Assembly: GCA_020849935.1 (NCBI GenBank)
Contig: JADZFJ010000249.1
Span: forward strand, 1 to 6,292
Length of the DNA: 6,292 nt
Reading direction: 5' to 3'
From: Crocinitomix sp.
Lineage (GTDB): Bacteria > Bacteroidota > Bacteroidia > Flavobacteriales_D > Crocinitomicaceae
Under the pieces are notes generated by a model that saw only the letters and a list, made by a program, of their open reading frames with translations, was not told the origin of the DNA and did not search any database. Of this stretch, positions 1-5,323 are shown in pieces. Position 1 is the stretch's first letter; every line of letters starts with the position of its first letter. The position numbers and the translations under genes are program-made.

Positions 1-461
1 TAATATTTAAATTGACCAATCATGTTGGTTTGAAACTTTAAGAAAAGAGGAATAGTTACGTATTTCGCTCTAAATTTTCGCGTTTGTAACATGAATGCAG
101 TGGTGTCGGTGAAATTTTCAACTCTAAAAGACTTATCATCATATTTCTGGATGTCTGTGTCCGTATAGGCATAAAAAACATCACCTAAAGCTGTATTCGA
201 ATCGCTACCGTAGTTAATTTTAAATGATTCAAGATCGAATTGAATGCCACTTGCAAAACCGACATTTTCATTAAACATGTAATTACCACCAATTCCAATG
301 GTAAAACCATTACCTATTCCTTGACGTTCAATTTTAGTCGTTTGTATTTTAGTCCAGTTAAACGTTGGTCCAAGTAATAAACCAAGTTGAAATTTTTTGT
401 CTTGAGCGGTCGCACCAAAGCCAAAAGTGGTTAATAAAACCAAAGAGAGTAATTTTTTCAT
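1..461 (-). CDS. Outer-membrane beta-barrel protein (PorT-like family), partial, 3' end beyond the left edge
   Basis: The frame opens with ATG at 461 and stays open to base 1, giving 153 complete codons with no stop, so the C-terminal part is missing. Residues 1-20 (MKKLLSLVLLTTFGFGATAQ) form a clear signal peptide with a cleavage site after A-T-A-Q. What follows has the alternating polar/aromatic pattern of amphipathic strands: QLGLLLGPTFNW, then GFTIGIGGNYMFNENVGFASGIQF. Near the end is YVTIPLFLKF, the 'Y-x-x-I-P-L-x-L-K' signature strand that I know from the small Bacteroidota outer-membrane barrels often named PorT-like or OMP_b-brl. The likely location is the outer membrane; the specific function is unknown, and the family name does not mean that it is PorT itself. 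It diverges from gldB with 58 bp between the start codons. Confidence is high that it is a secreted barrel gene and moderate for the family. Confidence 0.85.
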   Translation of the reverse strand, partial: MKKLLSLVLLTTFGFGATAQDKKFQLGLLLGPTFNWTKIQTTKIERQGIGNGFTIGIGGNYMFNENVGFASGIQFDLESFKINYGSDSNTALGDVFYAYTDTDIQKYDDKSFRVENFTDTTAFMLQTRKFRAKYVTIPLFLKFQTNMIGQFKY

Positions 462-492
462 AATTTTGCAATTATATATTTATACAATTTTG
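461..492 (+). promoter_or_regulatory. Candidate promoter -7 elements for gldB-gldC
   Basis: Bases 461-468 read TAATTTTG, an exact match to the Bacteroidota -7 element TAnnTTTG, and would start a transcript about 45 nt before the gldB ATG. It overlaps the start codon of the divergent barrel gene. A second TTTTG at 488-492 follows TA with four bases between instead of two, and so fits less well. I see no TTG -33 element at the usual distance from either, so this is a weak call. I found no convincing element for the leftward gene. Confidence 0.3.
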
Positions 493-519
493 TAGCAATA
501 ATAGTAAATTATCCCTTAC

Positions 520-1530
520 ATGAATAAGTTTTACCTAATAATATTCTTAAGTTTCGTTATTGCGTCTTGTTCTGGCGATAAGTTGGATGTCGATGTGTCC
601 AATGTCGAGGTTGATCTTAAGTTTGAGCGGTTTGAAAAAGAAATGTTCGAAGGCAATACCCCTGAGGAAATGGCTAAAATCAACCAAAACTTGATTGAAA
701 AGGGAGGCGAATTGTACGAATTTTATGTCTACGAAATGCTCCGGGCTGGTTCGGTTTATGACGATTCGATTGGTACACTCTTGTCATTTTTTGTAAACGA
801 TAGTATGATGCAAATGATGATGGAGGATTTAGAAACTGAATTTTCTGATTTTAATGTGATCGAAGAACAATTAACCGATGTTTTTAAACGGTTGAAATAC
901 CATTTGCCAAATTCGCCTCAACCAAAAAAAATAATTACCTATAATGGAGCATTTACCTTTGGTGTGGTTTCAACCGATTCGGTGATTGGAATTGGGTTAG
1001 ATATGTACTTAGGCGCTCAAAATAGATTGGTGCGAGAAATTCGATTTCCACAGTACATGAAGGACAAAATGAACCGTGATTATTTGACCTTAGATGTGGC
1101 TCAAAGTTGGTTAATGACGAATGTCTTGGGAGAAGATGAAGGAGAAACTTTTCTCTCAAGCATGATATATTATGGTAAGCTCCGATATATTTTAAAGGCA
1201 CTCCTCCCGAAAGCGGAAGATCACATCATCATGCGTTATAATCCTGAAGAATATGATTTTGCGGCGGCAAGTGAATTCGAAATTTGGGAATATCTAATCG
1301 AAATGAATTGGATTTATTCGATTGACATGAAAGTAAAATTGCGATTTTTTGAAGAAGCGCCATCGACAGTTGGTATTGATGGTTCGCCAGGAAGAATTGG
1401 ACAATTTATGGGCTGGCAAATGGTAAAACAATACATGGAGGCCAACGAAGATGTCACCATCGAACAATTATTGCTTGAGACCAACGAAGCTAAAATTTTA
1501 AAAGAATATAAACCAGAAGAAAATGAGTGA
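520..1530 (+). CDS. gldB: Gliding motility lipoprotein GldB
   Basis: The protein has 336 residues. It begins with a lipoprotein signal, MNKFYLIIFLSFVIASC, whose lipobox V-I-A-S-C makes Cys17 the probable lipidated residue, followed by S-G-D. The mature part is acidic and helix-rich. Stretches I recognise as GldB-like are the E-I-R-F-P-Q-Y-M segment near residue 175 and GIDGSPGRIGQFMGWQMV near residue 288. The length agrees with known GldB proteins. In Flavobacterium johnsoniae GldB is a membrane lipoprotein required for gliding, working with the GldJ/GldK-N machinery tied to type IX secretion; its biochemical activity is not established. Its last 8 bases overlap the gldC start, so the two are co-transcribed and probably translationally coupled. 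There is no Shine-Dalgarno sequence before the ATG, as is usual in this phylum. Presence of gldB does not by itself prove that the organism glides. Confidence 0.9.
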   Translation: MNKFYLIIFLSFVIASCSGDKLDVDVSNVEVDLKFERFEKEMFEGNTPEEMAKINQNLIEKGGELYEFYVYEMLRAGSVYDDSIGTLLSFFVNDSMMQMMMEDLETEFSDFNVIEEQLTDVFKRLKYHLPNSPQPKKIITYNGAFTFGVVSTDSVIGIGLDMYLGAQNRLVREIRFPQYMKDKMNRDYLTLDVAQSWLMTNVLGEDEGETFLSSMIYYGKLRYILKALLPKAEDHIIMRYNPEEYDFAAASEFEIWEYLIEMNWIYSIDMKVKLRFFEEAPSTVGIDGSPGRIGQFMGWQMVKQYMEANEDVTIEQLLLETNEAKILKEYKPEENE

Positions 1531-1867
1531 TTTAAAAAAATCGACAATCGAAATAGACGTGCTGACAAATGAAAATAATTTGCCAGAAAAAATCAATTGG
1601 GCAGCTAAAGAAGCAGGGGTAACAGATGCGTCTGCCGAAGCAATGATTCTTTCATTTTGGGATAAAAATGCCGGAACGGCCATGCGTGTTGATTTGTGGA
1701 CAAAAGATTTTTCGGTGGACGATATGAAAAAATTCATGCATCAAACCTTATTGACCATGGCAGATTCGTTTGAACGCGCAACAGGCGAAAAAAATATTTC
1801 AGAGGATTTAAGAGATTATTGTCACCATTTTGCAGATAAAATGGGAATTTTACCTCCTTTAAGCTAA
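1523..1867 (+). CDS. gldC: Gliding motility protein GldC
   Basis: This is a 114-residue soluble protein without signal peptide or membrane segment, the usual length for GldC. Family-like stretches are the N-terminal S-T-I-E-I-D-V strand, a central W-x-K-x-A-G-T-A-M-R-V-D-L-W-T-K block around residues 46-61, and the C-terminal D-Y-C-H-H-F-A-D-K-M-G-I-L-P-P. The gene starts inside the end of gldB (ATGAGTGA, 1523-1530), the same gene order as in F. johnsoniae, where gldC loss reduces but does not abolish gliding. It is cytoplasmic by sequence; its molecular role is unknown. It ends 10 bp from the stop of the convergent engB, leaving no room for a separate terminator between them. Confidence 0.92.
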   Translation: MSDLKKSTIEIDVLTNENNLPEKINWAAKEAGVTDASAEAMILSFWDKNAGTAMRVDLWTKDFSVDDMKKFMHQTLLTMADSFERATGEKNISEDLRDYCHHFADKMGILPPLS

Positions 1868-1877
1868 GGCTTGATGG

Positions 1878-2492
1878 TTATTTTGGTTGGCTATAATCAA
1901 CCGTAAGATTGACTTCCGCGATAAAGGCTAGCAAGGCTTCTTTTCCTTCTCCAGACGTGGCAGAAGTAACAAAATAAGGAGGCATTTTTTCCCATCTTTG
2001 TAACATTTCTTGCTCGTATCTTTTCATAAACACTTTCGATTCACTTTTGTTGAGTTTATCTTGTTTGGTAAAGACAATTGAAAAGGGAATACCATTTTCA
2101 CCTAAAAATTGCATGAAATCAAGGTCAATTTCTTGCGGTTTATGCCGACAATCGACCAAGACAAAAACGTTGGTTAAGTTTTCGCGTGTTGTCATGTACT
2201 CTGCAATAAATCGTTGAAAACGATTCCGCATATTGTGCGTTACTTTTGCATAACCATAACCCGGTAAATCGACTAAGTACCACTCTTTGTTGATTAAAAA
2301 ATGATTGATTAATTGTGTCTTACCAGGTTTTCCAGAAATTTTAGCCAACCCCTTATTATTCGTAAGCATATTAATCAACGAAGATTTGCCGACATTGGAA
2401 CGACCGATAAAGGCATATTCTGGCCGATCTGGGGCAGGACATTTGGAAACGTCCATATTGCTTATTACAAATTCGGCATGTGAAATTTTCAT
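1878..2492 (-). CDS. engB: Ribosome biogenesis GTPase EngB (YihA/YsxC)
   Basis: This 204-residue protein is a complete TrmE-Era-EngA-EngB-Septin class GTPase. All five G motifs are visible: G1 GRSNVGKS at 30-37, G2 in KPGKTQ with Thr59, G3 DLPG at 75-78 followed by the family-specific Y-G-Y-A-K, G4 TKQD at 142-145, and G5 SATSG at 177-181. EngB binds GTP and helps assemble the large ribosomal subunit in the cytoplasm; it is essential in E. coli and Bacillus subtilis. The start at 2492 leaves the usual short N-terminal strand (MKISHAEFVISNM) before the G domain. It lies 77 bp downstream of the deoxynucleoside kinase on the same strand. I found no clear promoter in that gap, so it may be read from the kinase promoter. 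Confidence 0.96.
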   Translation of the reverse strand: MKISHAEFVISNMDVSKCPAPDRPEYAFIGRSNVGKSSLINMLTNNKGLAKISGKPGKTQLINHFLINKEWYLVDLPGYGYAKVTHNMRNRFQRFIAEYMTTRENLTNVFVLVDCRHKPQEIDLDFMQFLGENGIPFSIVFTKQDKLNKSESKVFMKRYEQEMLQRWEKMPPYFVTSATSGEGKEALLAFIAEVNLTVDYSQPK

Positions 2493-2569
2493 GATATTAA
2501 GTGGCGGATCGACTCAATAAACAGACAAGTGTTAAATTTCGACCCTTCGTTTGTGCGTAAAATTTTTGA

Positions 2570-3184
2570 TTAAAATAAGCCGTTTATTTCGGCATCAATC
2601 GCGTTAATGATGATTCCTAAATCATCTGCATTTTCATGAAAATTATTGCCATCCACATCAATCACAATTAATTTCCCCTTATCGTAAGTCGAGATCCAAG
2701 CATCGTAACGCTCATTTAACCGCTTCAACTAATCTAATCGAATGCTTTCTTCGTAATCGCGTCCTCGTTTTTGAATTTGGCTCACCAAGGTCGGAACACT
2801 TGCTTTTAAATAAATCAACACATCGGGTGCCGAAATAAATGATTCGAGCAAGTTAAAAAGCGAAAAAGAATTTTCAAAATCTCTGGTGGTCATCAACCCC
2901 ATCGAATGTAGGTTGGGAGCAAAGATATAAGCATCCTCATAAATCGTTCGGTCTTGAATGACATATTCGGAATTTGTTTTAATTTCTTGAATTTGCGTAA
3001 AACGACTATTTAAATAATAAATCTGTAAGTTAAACGACCAACGTTGCATGTCGTCGTAGAAATCATTTAAATATGGATTTTGTTCAACATCTTCAAAATG
3101 CGTATCCCAACCATAATGCTTTGATAATAACTGTGTAAGAGTTGTTTTTCCTGATCCTATATTACCGGCGACTGCTATATGCAT
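2570..3184 (-). pseudogene. Deoxynucleoside kinase interrupted by an in-frame TAG
   Basis: From ATG at 3184 to TAA at 2570 the frame encodes 204 positions with one in-frame TAG at 2729-2731 (codon 152). Before it are 151 residues of a dCK/dGK-type kinase, which phosphorylates deoxynucleosides for salvage: P-loop GNIGSGKT at 7-14, F-E-D-V-x-x-N-P-Y-L at 30-39, D-R-T at 78-80 with Y-E-D-A-Y-I-F-A after it, and the arginine-rich LID Q-K-R-G-R-D-Y-E at 138-145. After the TAG, 52 clean codons continue the family pattern (L-x-x-L-N-E-R-Y-x-x-W, then K-L-I-V-I-D-V-D, then the terminal I-D-A-E-I-N-G-L-F). The family has Tyr-Leu here, so TAG replaces the Tyr. Truncation would remove the last core strand and terminal helix and probably inactivate the enzyme. 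Whether this is a true mutation, an error or a read-through codon cannot be told from one sequence. The downstream part has no ATG for independent expression. Confidence 0.85.
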
Positions 3185-3205
3185 AACTTTGATTTTAATT
3201 CTAAG

Positions 3206-3216
3206 CGATAAAAGTA
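3206..3216 (-). promoter_or_regulatory. Candidate -7 element for the deoxynucleoside kinase (and perhaps engB)
   Basis: Read leftward, the bases are TACTTTTATCG, matching TAnnTTTR and differing at a single base from the rplU promoter TACTTTTGTCG. A transcript would begin about 18 nt before the kinase ATG at 3184. No good TTG -33 element lies at the expected distance, so the call rests on the -7 match and position only. Confidence 0.35.
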
Positions 3217-3287
3217 GAAATAATATTGGTTCTATCGGAATCGCAATTAATTCTTTTAAAAAAAAATAGTGATTGAATAATTGGATG

Positions 3288-3295
3288 TAGCTTTG
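3288..3295 (+). promoter_or_regulatory. Candidate -7 element of the EamA transporter gene, implying a leaderless mRNA
   Basis: TAGCTTTG is an exact TAnnTTTG match followed by CA. Transcription normally starts about 6-8 nt downstream, which falls on or next to the A of the ATG at 3303. A TTG at 3273-3275 is only 12 bp upstream, too close for a standard -33 element. Confidence 0.4.
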
Positions 3296-3302
3296 CAGTG
3301 TC

Positions 3303-4214
3303 ATGACAAATGAAAGACGTTCGTGGTTGCTCTTAATCTTACTTTCCCTAGTTTGGGGTAGTTCGTTTATTCTGATGCATAAAAGTATGATGCCTTTGGG
3401 TAAGGAAATGGTTTTAAGTCCATTTCAAGTAGGTGCGCTGCGAATTGTTATCGCAGGATTAGTCCTTTCGCCCTTTGCACTCAAACACATTCGACTCTTA
3501 AATTCCAAAATAGTGTGGTGGTTATTAATTGTTGGAGGATGTGGAAATTTAATTCCTGCCTTCTTATTTACAATCGCTGAAACAAAAATTGAACATTCGC
3601 TGGCTGGTATTCTAAATATGGGGACCTCATTTTTTGTGGTGATTATTGGAATTGTGATCTATAAAAATCGGCCAACATGGCTACAAGGCTTGGGGATTTT
3701 AATGGGAGCCTTTGGGCTTTATCAAATTCTTAAAAGCGAATTACATTTTGAAAATGAAGATTTAAATTATGCCCTTTTGGTTTTGCTCGCCACCTTTTGT
3801 TATGGAATTAGCTTGACAACTATAAAATTTAAGTTAGTGGGAGTTGAACCATTAATAGTTACCTCCCTTTCTTTTTTTATGATTTTTTTCCCCGCTTTGG
3901 GCGTTGCATTATACACAAATGCATTCGAACCCATCTTTACGCACCCCGATGGACTTAAATCCTTAGGCTATTTGTCGATTTTGAGTGTGGTTGGAACTGC
4001 CTTAGCGGTTTTTGTTTTTACCCGTTTGATAGCTGTTTCAAGTCATATTTTTGCTTCGGGTGTGACGTATTTAATTCCTGTGGTGGCTGTATTTATAGGG
4101 CAATTGTCAGGACAATCATTTAAGGTTTATAATTTAATTTGGGTGGCAATTATTATTGCTGGAGTTTATTTGATGAATAAAAAAACACCGATAAAAATAA
4201 ATAAATCAGAATAA
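3303..4214 (+). CDS. EamA/DMT-family permease
   Basis: This 303-residue, very hydrophobic inner-membrane protein has ten predicted membrane segments, roughly at 8-25, 41-60, 70-90, 97-119, 127-142, 155-172, 180-203, 222-241, 247-268 and 276-293. They form the two five-helix EamA repeats of the drug/metabolite transporter superfamily. Typical marks are L-V-W-G-S-S-F near residue 17, R-I-V-I-A-G-L-V-L-S-P near 47 and the final I-I-A-G-V-Y-L-M-N. A lysine-rich cytoplasmic tail ends the protein. Such proteins export amino acids, nucleobases or other small metabolites; the substrate cannot be read from sequence. The start is fixed by the charged M-T-N-E-R-R-S just before the first helix; the next Met lies inside that helix region. 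The gene is divergent from the kinase and appears to be transcribed alone, since rplU has its own promoter. Confidence 0.92.
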   Translation: MTNERRSWLLLILLSLVWGSSFILMHKSMMPLGKEMVLSPFQVGALRIVIAGLVLSPFALKHIRLLNSKIVWWLLIVGGCGNLIPAFLFTIAETKIEHSLAGILNMGTSFFVVIIGIVIYKNRPTWLQGLGILMGAFGLYQILKSELHFENEDLNYALLVLLATFCYGISLTTIKFKLVGVEPLIVTSLSFFMIFFPALGVALYTNAFEPIFTHPDGLKSLGYLSILSVVGTALAVFVFTRLIAVSSHIFASGVTYLIPVVAVFIGQLSGQSFKVYNLIWVAIIIAGVYLMNKKTPIKINKSE

Positions 4215-4218
4215 ACGG

Positions 4219-4247
4219 TTGGATTTAAAATTTAATAACTACTTTTG
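4219..4247 (+). promoter_or_regulatory. Bacteroidota-type promoter of rplU-rpmA
   Basis: A -33 element TTGG starts at 4219 and an exact -7 element TACTTTTG lies at 4240-4247, with 17 bp between them, which is the normal spacing for this phylum. The start point should lie near 4253-4255, giving a leader of about 30 nt before the rplU ATG. This is the best promoter in the window. Confidence 0.65.
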
Positions 4248-4283
4248 TCGTCCGAATTAAGTTAAATAAATAGAAAATTTGTT

Positions 4284-4595
4284 ATGTACGCAATTGTAGA
4301 AATAGCAGGCCAACAATTTAAAGTTGAAAAAGACCAGCAGATTTTCGTTCATAGACTAGGAGAAGAAGAGGGTGCTAAAGTAGAATTTGGCACAGTTCTT
4401 TTAATAGAAAATGACGGAAAGATTAATGTAGGCGCCCCAGCTATCGAAGGAGCTAATGTATCAGCTTCAGTGGTTAGACACCTCAAAGGAGACAAAGTGA
4501 TTGTCTTCAAAAAGAAAAGAAGAAAAGGTTTCAAAAAGAAAAACGGTCACAGACAGTATCTTACTGAAATTAAAATCGAAAACATTAAAGGGTAA
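4284..4595 (+). CDS. rplU: 50S ribosomal protein L21
   Basis: The protein has 103 residues, the standard bacterial L21 length. It begins [14 protein letters not shown] and has the basic rRNA-binding block [16 protein letters not shown] at about residues 76-91, both diagnostic. L21 binds 23S rRNA and helps assemble the large subunit. It stops directly after the core fold, with no C-terminal extension, which matters because the extension I would expect here in Flavobacteriia is found on the next gene. It is first in a two-gene operon with rpmA, 44 bp apart. No Shine-Dalgarno sequence is present before the ATG. Confidence 0.97.
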   Translation: MYAIVEIAGQQFKVEKDQQIFVHRLGEEEGAKVEFGTVLLIENDGKINVGAPAIEGANVSASVVRHLKGDKVIVFKKKRRKGFKKKNGHRQYLTEIKIENIKG

Positions 4596-4606
4596 ATAAA
4601 ACCAAA

Positions 4607-4622
4607 GTTCTGCTCGCAGGAC
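4607..4622 (+). other. Small hairpin between rplU and rpmA
   Basis: GTTCTGCTCGCAGGAC folds as a 6-bp stem (one G-U pair in RNA) with the four-base loop CTCG, 17 bp before the rpmA ATG. No T-run follows, so it is not a terminator. It could be an RNA processing or translation-control element, or chance; comparison with relatives would decide. Confidence 0.3.
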
Positions 4623-4639
4623 GATAATATTTAGAAATT

Positions 4640-5209
4640 ATGGCACATAAGAAAGGAGCCGGATCATCGAAAAACGGTAGAGAATCACAATCTAAACGTC
4701 TTGGTGTTAAGATTTTTGGTGGACAAGCTGCAATTGCAGGTAACATCTTAATCAGACAAAGAGGAACAAAACATCACCCAGGTAATAATGTAGGAATTGG
4801 AAAAGATCATACATTATATGCTTTAACTGATGGTCTTGTTCAGTTTACAAGAAAAGCAAATAACCGATCTTTTGTATCGATTATTCCTTTTGAAGAAAAT
4901 GTTGTCCTTGAAGAAAAGGCACCAGAAAAAAAAGCAGCAACTAAAACAACCAAAGGAGACGATTTAGCTAAAATCGAAGGAATTGGACCAAAATTATCAA
5001 CTGTTTTAGGTGAAGCTGGAATTTCAACATTTGCTCAGTTAGCTGCAGCATCGGTTGAAGATGTTCAAAAAATACTGGACGAAGCAGAAGGAAACTACGC
5101 TAGATTTAATCCTGAAACTTGGCCTGCTCAAGCACAATTAGCTGCTGACGGGAAATGGGATGAATTAAAAGCTTGGCAAGACGAATTGGACGGCGGAAAA
5201 ACAAAATAA
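4640..5209 (+). CDS. rpmA: 50S ribosomal protein L27 with C-terminal helix-hairpin-helix domain
   Basis: Residues 1-85 are canonical L27: the N-terminal tail [14 protein letters not shown] that reaches the peptidyl-transferase centre, then S-x-x-K-R-L-G-V-K, R-Q-R-G-T-K-x-H-P-G-x-N-V-G-x-G and the H-T-L-Y-A-L strand. Typical L27 ends here, at about 85-90 residues. This protein goes on to 189. Residues 86-107 are a charged Lys/Glu/Ala/Thr linker, and 108-187 form a helix-hairpin-helix type domain: [11 protein letters not shown] with hairpin G-I-G at 114-116, then [10 protein letters not shown] and [20 protein letters not shown]. Such domains bind nucleic acid non-specifically; the role on the ribosome is not known to me. 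The frame runs through without a stop or shift, so the fusion is real in this sequence. A terminator follows the stop by 21 bp. Confidence 0.95.
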   Translation: MAHKKGAGSSKNGRESQSKRLGVKIFGGQAAIAGNILIRQRGTKHHPGNNVGIGKDHTLYALTDGLVQFTRKANNRSFVSIIPFEENVVLEEKAPEKKAATKTTKGDDLAKIEGIGPKLSTVLGEAGISTFAQLAAASVEDVQKILDEAEGNYARFNPETWPAQAQLAADGKWDELKAWQDELDGGKTK

Positions 5210-5230
5210 GATTCCCCAACAAATTATTCG

Positions 5231-5268
5231 AAACTCCTTTTGGCTTTTGCTGAAAGGAGTTTTTTTTT
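5231..5268 (+). terminator. Rho-independent terminator of rplU-rpmA
   Basis: AAACTCCTTT at 5231-5240 and AAAGGAGTTT at 5253-5262 form a perfect 10-bp inverted repeat around a 12-nt loop. The run of nine T residues at 5260-5268 overlaps the end of the stem. It sits 21 bp after the rpmA stop and separates the ribosomal operon from serS. Confidence 0.9.
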
Positions 5269-5299
5269 AGTCTAACCAAGAAATCACAAATGCATTTTT

Positions 5300-5307
5300 T
5301 AATTTTA
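5300..5307 (+). promoter_or_regulatory. Candidate -7 element of serS
   Basis: TAATTTTA matches TAnnTTTR; with its three following bases it differs by one base from the candidate gldB element (TAATTTTGCAA at 461-471). It would give a very short leader of about 10 nt before the ATG at 5324. No TTG -33 element is evident. A promoter is needed in this gap because a strong terminator precedes it. Confidence 0.3.
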
Positions 5308-5323
5308 CAATAAAACTACACCA

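Noticed and set aside
1314..1737. Two leftward open frames of about 80 codons opposite the gldB-gldC junction
   Set aside because: They mirror clear genes, have no family-like motifs, and their serine/phenylalanine-rich composition is what antisense of acidic, lysine-rich coding produces.
1861..1902. Inverted repeats AAGC/GCTT (1861-1872) and GGTTG/CAACC (1885-1902) as a bidirectional terminator between gldC and engB
   Set aside because: The stems have only 4-5 bp, lie partly inside coding sequence and have no T-run on either strand.
2305..2520. Rightward open frame of 71 codons opposite engB
   Set aside because: It is antisense to the highly conserved G domain of engB and shows no recognisable protein features. 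Similar short frames opposite gldB, rplU and serS were rejected for the same reason.
3185..3304. A 40-residue N-terminal extension of the kinase frame starting from ATG at 3304
   Set aside because: The family begins at M-H-I-A-V-A-G-N-I-G with the P-loop at residue 7. The extension is low-complexity hydrophobic translation of the intergenic region and would overlap the divergent promoters.
5290..5313. ATG at 5290 as a serS start or a leader peptide
   Set aside because: It meets a TAA after seven codons and shows no repeated serine codons or attenuator fold, so it does not look like a leader peptide.
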